The position numbers and the translations under genes are program-made. The notes under the pieces were generated by a model, which searched no databases, had not been told where the DNA came from, and saw only the letters and a program-made list of their open reading frames with translations. A stretch of DNA of 5,157 bases from Bacteroidota bacterium (GTDB taxonomy: Bacteria; Bacteroidota; Bacteroidia; Flavobacteriales; Weeksellaceae). This document shows positions 1 to 5,122 of the stretch, piece after piece; positions within the stretch are counted from its first letter, which is position 1; every line of letters begins with the position of its first letter. The stretch lies in the NCBI GenBank assembly GCA_023433225.1, contig JAEZDQ010000077.1:1-5157 (forward strand), given 5' to 3'.

Positions 1-280
1 TTATTATGCAGCACAAATGAACCGAATCGGCAAGGACCGAGGCTGGTCGCCCTATACCCAAATGCAATTTGAAGGCGGAATGAGTCCGGAAGGTGCTTTG
101 TTTATGGGGGATGCCCATCAAGTAGCAGAAAAGATGATTCAAACCATTGAAATGTTTGGATTGACGCGGTTTATTGCACACATCGATGTCGGCGGACCGA
201 CACACAAAGAAATGATGAAAGCAATTGAGCTTTATGGAAGCAAAGTCCTACCGGAGGTAAGGAAGGCAGTGGGGAAATAG
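1..280 (+). CDS. LLM-class (luciferase-like) flavin-dependent oxidoreductase, C-terminal fragment
   Basis: This is the C-terminal end of a gene whose start lies before the window. The frame is open from base 2 (reading YYAAQMNRIG...) and ends at TAG 278-280, leaving about 92 residues. The segments RGWSPYTQMQFEGG, GALFMGDAHQVAEKM and LTRFIAHIDVGGPTHKEMM, followed by ELYGSKVLPEVRK, are typical of the last part of bacterial luciferase-like monooxygenases. There a G-(D/S)-P/A-x-x-V-A-E-K-I stretch is followed by the last strand and helices of the TIM barrel. Such enzymes use reduced FMN to oxidise small organic substrates in the cytoplasm; the substrate cannot be told from this fragment. The ATG at 17 is an internal methionine, not the start, because the frame continues upstream with family-like sequence. 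No downstream gene is tightly coupled to it, and the next 290 bp is a repeat array. Family assignment is good; the exact function is unknown. Confidence 0.8.
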   Translation, partial: YYAAQMNRIGKDRGWSPYTQMQFEGGMSPEGALFMGDAHQVAEKMIQTIEMFGLTRFIAHIDVGGPTHKEMMKAIELYGSKVLPEVRKAVGK

Positions 281-298
281 ATGATGAATCTATATATG

Positions 299-538
299 CG
301 ACCCTTCCAGGGTCGAGTTCCGCCATCTTATTTGTTATAAATATTTCATCCCTCCGGGATGTTTATAAAGAATCCAGTATTGGCTGATTCCAGAGGAATC
401 TGATATTTATAAATATGGCTTGGATATTGGTTTTCGAATCCGCAGAATTCGTATCAAACTAGTTCTGAGTTGATTCCGGAGGGATCCAATATTTATAGCA
501 TTGAATATGGTAATTGATTTTCGAATCCAGAGGATTCG
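299..538. repeat. Left REP-like palindrome array flanking the RAYT transposase
   Basis: Six short palindromes lie in the gene-free stretch between the oxidoreductase and the transposase: 299-315 (CGACCC/GGGTCG, loop TTCCA), 347-361 (CATCCC/GGGATG, loop TCC), 386-400 (GATTCC/GGAATC, loop AGA), 435-451 (CGAATCC...GAATTCG, one mismatch), 472-486 (GATTCC/GGGATC, one G-T pair) and 522-538 (CGAATCC/GGATTCG, loop AGA). Each has a 6-7 bp stem around a 3-5 nt loop. The last four form two copies of a composite unit, a GATTCC hairpin and a CGAATCC hairpin separated by 34-35 nt, so the left array contains a diverged tandem duplication with a period of about 86 bp. The same four hairpin types recur in the same order and orientation at 1092-1252. 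The hairpin at 299-315, 18 bp after the oxidoreductase stop, could also help end transcription, but no T-run follows it. Confidence 0.85.
489..538 (+). repeat. 50-bp exact direct repeat, left copy
   Basis: Bases 489-538 are identical to 1203-1252. The repeat runs from ATATTTATAGCATTGAATA through TAATTGATTTT and ends with the CGAATCC-AGA-GGATTCG hairpin. A 50-bp perfect match on the two sides of the transposase implies recent duplication or gene conversion. It also gives a substrate for recombination that would delete the 714-bp segment containing the transposase. Confidence 0.95.
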
Positions 539-570
539 TATATTTACATTCAATCAATCTTTAAATTTAA

Positions 571-1029
571 ATGTCTGATACTTTTTCTCAAATCTATATT
601 CAAATTATTTTTGCTGTCCAAGGAAGAAAAAATTTAATTCATCCGGATTGGGAAGATGAATTGTATAAATATATCACAGGAATTATTCAGAATAAAGAAC
701 AGAAATTACTAGTAATTAACGGAATGCCCGATCATATTCATATCCTTATTGGAATGAAACCAACTTGTAGGATTTCGGATTTGGTAAGGGAAATTAAGAA
801 ATCGTCCAATAGTTTTATCAATGAAAAACGACTTGTTCCCGGAAAATTCGAGTGGCAAAATGGTTATGGAGCATTTTCATACAGTCATTCCTCTTTGAAT
901 GATGTAATCAGATATATTCAAAATCAAAAAGAGCATCATAAAAAGATTTCATTCAAAGAAGAATACTTGACTTTTTTAAATAAATTTCAAATCGATTACG
1001 ATGAGAATTATTTATTTGACTGGATATGA
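571..1029 (+). CDS. REP-associated tyrosine transposase (RAYT), IS200-like Y1 HUH transposase
   Basis: This 152-residue protein is a complete Y1_Tnp-type single-strand DNA transposase, about the usual length for IS200-like TnpA. The HUH metal-binding motif is H55-I-H57 within GMPDHIHILIG. The catalytic tyrosine is Y115 in the helix IRYIQNQKEHH, with Q119 one turn further on and H122/H123 following, as in this family. The middle part WQNGYGAFSYSHS (W95-S107) is also characteristic. Family members cut and rejoin one strand at DNA hairpins as homodimers. No TnpB/IscB accessory gene is present. The gene sits alone between two sets of palindromes with matching order and orientation, the arrangement of a RAYT with its REPs (REPtron) rather than a classic IS with two distinct ends. 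The ATG at 571 follows an A/T-rich leader (TTTAAATTTAA) with no Shine-Dalgarno, which is normal for Bacteroidota. The coding sequence is visibly more AT-rich than copA. It appears intact; whether it is still active is unknown. Confidence 0.9.
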   Translation: MSDTFSQIYIQIIFAVQGRKNLIHPDWEDELYKYITGIIQNKEQKLLVINGMPDHIHILIGMKPTCRISDLVREIKKSSNSFINEKRLVPGKFEWQNGYGAFSYSHSSLNDVIRYIQNQKEHHKKISFKEEYLTFLNKFQIDYDENYLFDWI

Positions 1030-1091
1030 AGGAACAGCTTAAGTTGCATAGAAGCAATTTAGAAAGCCGTCGGAGTTTAATGCTTTTTATA

Positions 1092-1252
1092 CGACCCTTC
1101 CAAGGTCGATTCCTTCACAAACGATTAATTTTGTTATAAATATTTCATCCCTCCGGAATGATTAATAAAGAATCCAGTATTGACTGATTCCGGAGGAATC
1201 AGATATTTATAGCATTGAATATGGTAATTGATTTTCGAATCCAGAGGATTCG
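1092..1252. repeat. Right REP-like palindrome array flanking the RAYT transposase
   Basis: This fills most of the 255-bp gap between the convergent transposase and copA genes. Four palindromes occur: 1092-1108 (CGACC...GGTCG, inner mismatch), 1146-1160 (CATCCC...GGAATG, one mismatch), 1186-1200 (GATTCC-GGA-GGAATC, perfect) and 1236-1252 (CGAATCC-AGA-GGATTCG, perfect). They match the left array in order and orientation. Two exact direct repeats tie the arrays together: 331-357 equals 1130-1156 (27 bp), and 489-538 equals 1203-1252 (50 bp). The right array has a single GATTCC/CGAATCC unit where the left has two. Bases 1030-1091 hold nothing I recognise. The array may also act as a hairpin barrier between the two convergent transcripts, which is inference. 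Confidence 0.85.
1203..1252 (+). repeat. 50-bp exact direct repeat, right copy
   Basis: This is the partner of 489-538, identical over all 50 bases. The match continues imperfectly for a few bases on the right (T/C difference, then ATATT) and stops abruptly on the left, where the two arrays use different variants of the GATTCC hairpin. Confidence 0.95.
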
Positions 1253-1284
1253 CATATTAATGAAAATCCTCATAATTCTTAATT

Positions 1285-3780
1285 TCATTTCCTTAGTCTT
1301 AACCTTAAACTATTGCTTACCACACTTACGGAACTTAATGCCATTGCGGCTCCGGCAATCATCGGATCAAGTAAAAAACCATTAATCGGATACAATACTC
1401 CGGCTGCAATCGGAATCCCGATGATATTGTAAATAAACGCCCAGAATAAATTCTGTTTGATGGTCGAAACGGTTTGTTTAGACAATTTGATGGCTTCCGG
1501 GATTTTCAGTAAATCATCGGAAAGTATGGTCATTTTTGCAGACTCAATGGCGATGTCGCTTCCTTTTCCCATCGCAATTCCCACGTTGGATTGTGCGAGT
1601 GCAGCACTGTCATTGATTCCGTCACCTGACATCGCTACAATATTTCCTTCTGATTGCAATTCTTTTATGAAATTCAATTTGTCTTCCGGCAAAACACCTG
1701 CTTTGAAATGGTCAATTCCCACTTCTTTGGCGACAGCCGCCGCCGAAGCTTCATTGTCACCCGTTTGCATATACACTTTAATTCCCAGATCGTGTAATTG
1801 TTGAATGGCCTCTACCGAAGTCGGTTTGATGGTGTCGGAAATCGAAATTCCTGCAAAAATATCCGTTGAACTACTGAATAAAATAACTGTGCGGGCTTTT
1901 TCCAGTTCAGAATTAACCCAAAATTCGATTTCTGAATTCAGACTTAAATTTTGTTCCTGAATGAATTTCGGATTACCAATGAAATATTTTTCATTTTCAT
2001 AACCTCCGATGATTCCCTTTCCGGATGCGTTTTGGATTTCAATATCGAGGAGATTCCTCGTGCCTCGGAATGACAATTCTTCGTCACTTCGAGCGGAGTC
2101 GAGAAGTCGTGTGTCCAAATGTTGAACAATCGCATCTGCCAGCGGATGTTCTGATTGTTTCTCAATAGAGTAGAGGATAGATTCTAATTTACTTTCCTGA
2201 ATAGGCTCCGTCATCCTGAGCTTGTCGAAGGGCAGAAACCATTTCAACTCATTCACCACCGGTTTTCCTTCGGTAATCGTTCCGGTTTTATCGAGCACTA
2301 CGGCATTGATTTTTTGGGCTGCTTCGAGTGCTTCCGCATCTTTGATCAGAATACCTTTTTCGGCTCCTTTCCCGACTCCGACCATAATTGCAGTTGGCGT
2401 TGCCAATCCCAAAGCACAAGGACAGGCAATGACCAAAACTGTAACCATCGCCAAAAGTCCTCGCGTGAAACCGTTTTCACCACCCAAAATCATCCAGGCA
2501 ATCAAGGTAACAACTGAAATCAAAACCACCATTGGAACAAAAATCCCGGCTATTTTATCGACCAATTTCTGTACCGGCGCTTTACTTCCTTGTGCGTCTT
2601 GTACCATTTTGATGATTTGGCTGAGCAATGTATCGCCTCCGACTTTGGTTGCGCGGAATTGAAAACTTCCTTTTTGATTGATCGTTCCCGAAAAAACCTT
2701 ATCGCCGGCTTTCTTTTCCACCGGAACCGGTTCGCCCGAAATCATGCTTTCATCGACAAATGAAGTCCCGGAAATCAGTTCGCCATCCACCGCGATTTTC
2801 TCGCCCGGCTTTACCATAATCGTATTTCCAACCTGAATGGATGCAATCGAAACTTCTGCCTGATGACCGTTTTCGTGAACAATCGTCACGGTTTTGGGTT
2901 GCATTCCGATGAGTTTTTTAATGGCCGATGAAGTATTTCCTTTGGCACGTTCTTCCAAAACTTTTCCCAATAAAATAAACGCAATCACCACACCGGCCGT
3001 TTCGAAATAAACGTGCGGTTCCAAACCACGACTGAGCCAGAAATCGGGAAATAATGTATTGAAAACACTGAAGAAATACGCAATTCCGGTACTCATCGCC
3101 ACGAGCGTATCCATATTGGCCGATTTGTGTTTCAGCTGTTTCCAAGCGCCCATGAAAAATTGTTTTCCAAATACAAAAACGATGGGAGTGGAAAGTGCCC
3201 ACATAATGTAATTGGCATAAGGCATATTCATAAATACCATCCCAATCAAGATCAATGGAATGCCCAGAATAATCGCCCAAATGGTTCTGTTTTTTAGTTT
3301 TTTATAATTGTTTTGCTGAATTTCTTCCAAACTGTCTTTTGCTTCTTCGGACTCGTCAATCATCACATCATAACCTCCGGATTGCAATGTGGCTTTCATT
3401 TTAAAAGCATCGGTAATCGATGGAATGAATTCGATTAGCGCTTCGGTATTGGCATAATTTACCTGCGCATCGACCACACCGGGTTGCATTTTCAATATGT
3501 TTTGCGAACTGTTGGCACAACTTGCACAAGTCATATTCAAAACGGGAAAACGCTTTTTGACAGTGGGAACATCATAGCCGAGGTCACGAATTTTCTGGAC
3601 CGCAAGCGGAATCGCTTCGTCCATATCTTTCGCAGAAATCTTTGCGCGTCGGTTGTTGAGTTCGACATTGTGTTCCGAGATTTCCGGAATCTCCGAAAGA
3701 CCTTTGTCCACGATGAGTGCACAATGTTCGCTGTCCACATTTTCAAGAGGAATATATACGGAATTCTTTTCTGTCGCCAT
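1285..3780 (-). CDS. copA: Cu(+)-exporting P1B-type ATPase, CopA type, with two repeat-derived insertions
   Basis: Inner-membrane pump that uses ATP to export Cu(+) (possibly Ag(+)) from the cytoplasm. Numbered from ATG 3778-3780 (831 aa): residues 7-72 are an HMA-like domain whose CxxC has become S17-E-H-C20; 77-141 are a second HMA domain with intact C85-A-S-C88. Membrane segments lie near 167-184, 191-204, 224-244, 259-273, 410-432, 441-464, 777-795 and 799-821. Copper-site residues are C453-P-C455 (TM6), Y784-N785 (TM7) and M813 with S816-S817 (TM8), the P1B-1 signature. Catalytic motifs are S348-G-E, phosphorylated D497 in DKTGT, S543-E-H-P546, G587-K-G589 and GDGIND 719-724. Residues about 515-524 and 558-578 read as interspersed-repeat sequence inserted in the N-domain. 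An in-frame ATG at 3801 would add MFHKFEV; I prefer 3780 because family proteins begin near this point. The stop is TGA at 1287-1285. Confidence 0.95.
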   Translation of the reverse strand: MATEKNSVYIPLENVDSEHCALIVDKGLSEIPEISEHNVELNNRRAKISAKDMDEAIPLAVQKIRDLGYDVPTVKKRFPVLNMTCASCANSSQNILKMQPGVVDAQVNYANTEALIEFIPSITDAFKMKATLQSGGYDVMIDESEEAKDSLEEIQQNNYKKLKNRTIWAIILGIPLILIGMVFMNMPYANYIMWALSTPIVFVFGKQFFMGAWKQLKHKSANMDTLVAMSTGIAYFFSVFNTLFPDFWLSRGLEPHVYFETAGVVIAFILLGKVLEERAKGNTSSAIKKLIGMQPKTVTIVHENGHQAEVSIASIQVGNTIMVKPGEKIAVDGELISGTSFVDESMISGEPVPVEKKAGDKVFSGTINQKGSFQFRATKVGGDTLLSQIIKMVQDAQGSKAPVQKLVDKIAGIFVPMVVLISVVTLIAWMILGGENGFTRGLLAMVTVLVIACPCALGLATPTAIMVGVGKGAEKGILIKDAEALEAAQKINAVVLDKTGTITEGKPVVNELKWFLPFDKLRMTEPIQESKLESILYSIEKQSEHPLADAIVQHLDTRLLDSARSDEELSFRGTRNLLDIEIQNASGKGIIGGYENEKYFIGNPKFIQEQNLSLNSEIEFWVNSELEKARTVILFSSSTDIFAGISISDTIKPTSVEAIQQLHDLGIKVYMQTGDNEASAAAVAKEVGIDHFKAGVLPEDKLNFIKELQSEGNIVAMSGDGINDSAALAQSNVGIAMGKGSDIAIESAKMTILSDDLLKIPEAIKLSKQTVSTIKQNLFWAFIYNIIGIPIAAGVLYPINGFLLDPMIAGAAMALSSVSVVSNSLRLRLRK
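2047..2109 (-). repeat. In-frame interspersed repeat within copA, site 2 (SARSDEEL type)
   Basis: About 63 bp (21 codons), translated as copA residues 558-578 with the core SARSDEELSFRGTRN. In another frame the same DNA gives STPLEVTKNCHSEARGISS, the familiar readout of a widespread flavobacterial repeat. It holds a perfect hairpin at 2046-2060 (CGAGGA/TCCTCG, loop GAT), the ATTCC/GGAAT pair 2053-2057 with 2067-2071, and an imperfect TCGA..TCGA palindrome near 2089-2102. It lies between the SEHP motif and the GKG motif of the nucleotide-binding domain and keeps the reading frame. Confidence 0.75.
2209..2238 (-). repeat. In-frame interspersed repeat within copA, site 1 (FDKLRMT type)
   Basis: On the minus strand this reads CCCTTCGACAAGCTCAGGAT followed by GACGG and is translated as FLPFDKLRMT (copA residues 515-524). 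CTTCGACAAGCTCAGGATGAC is a sequence I recognise as a common interspersed repeat in flavobacterial genomes, usually found between genes. Here it falls between the DKTGT region and the SEHP motif, where CopA proteins have a short variable linker. The frame is kept. Exact ends of the insertion cannot be fixed without homologues. Confidence 0.7.
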
Positions 3781-3785
3781 AACTT

Positions 3786-3793
3786 CAAATTTA
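3786..3793 (-). promoter_or_regulatory. Possible Bacteroidota -7 box upstream of copA
   Basis: On the minus strand the sequence is TAAATTTG, a match to the Bacteroidota -7 consensus TAnnTTTG, ending exactly 5 nt before the preferred copA start at 3780. I see no -33 TTTG at the right distance. If the upstream ATG at 3801 were used, this box would lie inside the coding sequence. AT-rich sequence gives such matches by chance. Confidence 0.25.
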
Positions 3794-3849
3794 TGAAACA
3801 AATTTCGGACTTTAAATCGGGAAAGGCGTTACAGAACTTTGGGGAAGAG

Positions 3850-4386
3850 TTATATTATAATCCCTCCGTATTTGAAAAAGGTTAGATGTGCGCCCTTTAA
3901 AAATTCTGTAAAATCCATATTTGCATCAGCTTCAGAATTTTCTAATTCAAAATAATATACGTCTGGATTAACTCGGGTTGATAAAATATAATCTACTGAT
4001 GTTGAGTCAACTGGGTTTTCAATTCGTTTAGGAATGGTCCAAAAAGAAAATCGTTTTATTTGAGGATTGGGATTTATTTGAGATAGTTCTTGTAAGCAAC
4101 AGAGATTACCTCTTATTTCAGTTGGAACAAATAATCCATTTTCTAAAATTTGAATAAATTCATCAGATAATGGTTCTAAAAATTCAATTTCTGTTCCGTC
4201 AATAATAGCTTTATTTTCAAATAATTGAATTTTGTCTTTGGTAATTTTAGAATATTTTAAATTCTCATCATGAGAATCAAATACTTTTTTAAGCGGATTA
4301 TAGTATGCAGAATTATCATTAATCTGAGCAAATAAAACATTGTTTAGAGAAATAAATAAGATTAAAATTTTGAAGTTTATTTTCAT
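3850..4386 (-). CDS. Hypothetical secreted or periplasmic protein
   Basis: I do not recognise the family. The 178-residue product begins with a convincing Sec signal peptide: MKINFK, then a hydrophobic core ILILFISLNNVLF, with likely cleavage after A20 before Q21, a common type in Bacteroidota. There is no lipoprotein Cys after the core, so a soluble periplasmic or exported protein is expected. The mature part (about 158 residues) is acidic and polar, has no membrane segment, and carries a vicinal pair C96-C97 in RGNLCCLQEL. It ends in YGGIII. It lies between the HMA-AraC regulator (18 bp upstream) and copA (about 69 bp downstream) on the same strand, so co-transcription is likely and a role in periplasmic copper handling is conceivable. 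However, no Met/His-rich copper motif is visible. Its DNA is clearly more AT-rich than copA, which may mean a later insertion into the regulator-pump pair. The start ATG 4384-4386 follows the A-rich leader GCTAAA. Confidence 0.75.
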   Translation of the reverse strand: MKINFKILILFISLNNVLFAQINDNSAYYNPLKKVFDSHDENLKYSKITKDKIQLFENKAIIDGTEIEFLEPLSDEFIQILENGLFVPTEIRGNLCCLQELSQINPNPQIKRFSFWTIPKRIENPVDSTSVDYILSTRVNPDVYYFELENSEADANMDFTEFLKGAHLTFFKYGGIII

Positions 4387-4404
4387 TTTAGCATTTGTTA
4401 TAAT

Positions 4405-4965
4405 TTATAAATCATCAATCCCTTTCCTTTCCGAATTCCCTAAATTTTTAAATTCCGTGGGTGTGAGTCCGGTTACTTTTTTGAACTGGGCAGAAAGATG
4501 TGCTGAACTGCTGTAAACCAGTCGATAAGCGATTTCTTTCAAACTCAATTCATCATAAACCAATAATTCTTTTGCCTTTTCAATCTTTTGTAAAATCGCA
4601 AATTGCTCAATGGTAATTCCGGTCGTAGCCGAAAAAAGCTTGCTGAGTTGCGAATATTCTTTGTTCAACTTTTTAGACAGCAATTCCGATAAATTCAGGT
4701 TTTCTTCCGATGAATTCTGGATTTGTTCAATGATGATGGTTCTAATCTGATTAATTATGGCCGAATTTTTATCGTCCAATAATTCAAAACCCAATTTTTC
4801 GATTTTGGATTTGAATTCATTTTTCTGATTTTCAGTGAGTCCATCGGCGATTAAAACTTCACCCAATCTTACTTCAATCGGATTGATTTTCATTTCGTCC
4901 AAAACATTTTCCACCGCCATCACACAGCGCGGACATACCATATTTTTAATCTGGAGTTTTTGCAT
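4405..4965 (-). CDS. AraC-family regulator with N-terminal heavy-metal-associated (HMA) domain
   Basis: Numbered from ATG 4963-4965 (186 aa). Residues 1-64 form an HMA-like fold with K3-LQIKNMV-C11-P-R-C14, the metal-binding CxxC, and the closing strand EKLGFELLDD. Residues about 90-175 are an AraC/XylS DNA-binding domain with two helix-turn-helices. The second includes SLKEIAYRLVYSSSAHLSAQFKKVTGLTPTEFK (141-173), closely fitting the family signature, with a short polar tail after it. The usual AraC sugar-binding domain is absent. The likely role, inferred from the fusion and from copA two genes downstream, is a cytoplasmic Cu(+)/Ag(+) sensor that controls this operon; no CueR or CsoR gene is in the window. 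An in-frame ATG at 4995 would add MTRFFINFGC, partly encoded by the repeat-bearing upstream region. The start at 4965 is preferred because the HMA strand begins immediately. Stop TAA lies 18 bp from the next gene. Confidence 0.88.
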   Translation of the reverse strand: MQKLQIKNMVCPRCVMAVENVLDEMKINPIEVRLGEVLIADGLTENQKNEFKSKIEKLGFELLDDKNSAIINQIRTIIIEQIQNSSEENLNLSELLSKKLNKEYSQLSKLFSATTGITIEQFAILQKIEKAKELLVYDELSLKEIAYRLVYSSSAHLSAQFKKVTGLTPTEFKNLGNSERKGIDDL

Positions 4966-4970
4966 ACAAC

Positions 4971-4978
4971 CAAAGTTA
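4971..4978 (-). promoter_or_regulatory. Possible Bacteroidota -7 box upstream of the HMA-AraC gene
   Basis: Minus-strand TAACTTTG matches TAnnTTTG and ends 5 nt before the preferred start at 4965, the same spacing as the box before copA. No clear -33 TTTG is present upstream, where the repeat cluster begins at about 4991. If used, transcription would start at or next to the ATG. Confidence 0.3.
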
Positions 4979-4990
4979 ATAAAAAACCTT

Positions 4991-5058
4991 GTCACTTCGA
5001 GAGCCTCAGTGACCGGGAAAACTTCGTGACTGAAGTGTTTCGGAAGTTGAGGCTCTCA
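4991..5058. repeat. Interspersed repeat with hairpin potential upstream of the HMA-AraC gene
   Basis: The region opens with GTCACTTCGAG (4991-5001), which is identical to 2083-2093 in the second copA insertion. CGAGAGCCTCA (4998-5008) is the exact reverse complement of TGAGGCTCTCG in the tandem repeat to the right, and CACTTC (4993-4998) pairs with GAAGTG (5032-5037). CTTCGAGAGCCTCAGTGACC is of a type I associate with flavobacterial intergenic repeats. It lies where the upstream control region of the regulator gene should be. Confidence 0.65.
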
Positions 5059-5122
5059 AAATGATGGCTGAGGTTTCTCGAAATGGTGGCTGAGGCTCTC
5101 GAAATGGTGGCTGAGGCTCTCG
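5059..5122 (+). repeat. 21-bp tandem repeat, three units
   Basis: Units run 5059-5080 (22 bp, diverged), 5081-5101 and 5102-5122 (two perfect 21-bp copies containing GGTGGCTGAGGCTCTCG). A partial unit with TGAGGCTCTC precedes them at 5048-5057. The array ends inside the window: from 5123 to 5157 I see no repeat and no gene. The units share their core with the inverted copy at 4998-5008. Confidence 0.85.

Noticed and set aside
299..315. Intrinsic terminator for the oxidoreductase gene
   Set aside because: The stem is good but no T-run follows, and the same palindrome recurs in the right array, so it is better explained as part of the repeat.
281..1284. Classic insertion sequence with terminal inverted repeats
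   Set aside because: The flanks are direct, not inverted, copies. The enzyme is an HUH Y1 type that recognises hairpins, and no target-site duplication was evident.
1457..1804. 115-codon open frame on the plus strand
   Set aside because: It is antisense to the highly conserved C-terminal half of copA (GDGIND region) and shows no protein-family resemblance; a shadow frame.
1944..2165. 73-codon minus-strand frame containing CHSEARGISS
   Set aside because: It is an alternative frame of the repeat inserted in copA. It helps to identify the repeat but is not a gene.
2222..2662. 146-codon plus-strand open frame
   Set aside because: Antisense to the copA TM5-TM6/CPC and DKTGT region; low-complexity Ser/Thr/Ala-rich readout typical of an antisense shadow.
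2918..3280. 120-codon minus-strand open frame
   Set aside because: It overlaps copA TM1-TM4 in another frame; the copA frame has all family motifs.
3484..3885. 133-codon plus-strand open frame
   Set aside because: Antisense to the two HMA domains of copA and the end of the secreted-protein gene; no recognisable features.
4835..5029. 64-codon plus-strand open frame running into the repeat cluster
   Set aside because: Antisense to the HMA domain of the regulator and made partly of repeat sequence; no independent support.
5059..5122. Short CRISPR-like array
   Set aside because: The 21-bp units are directly adjacent with no unique spacers, so this is a simple tandem repeat.
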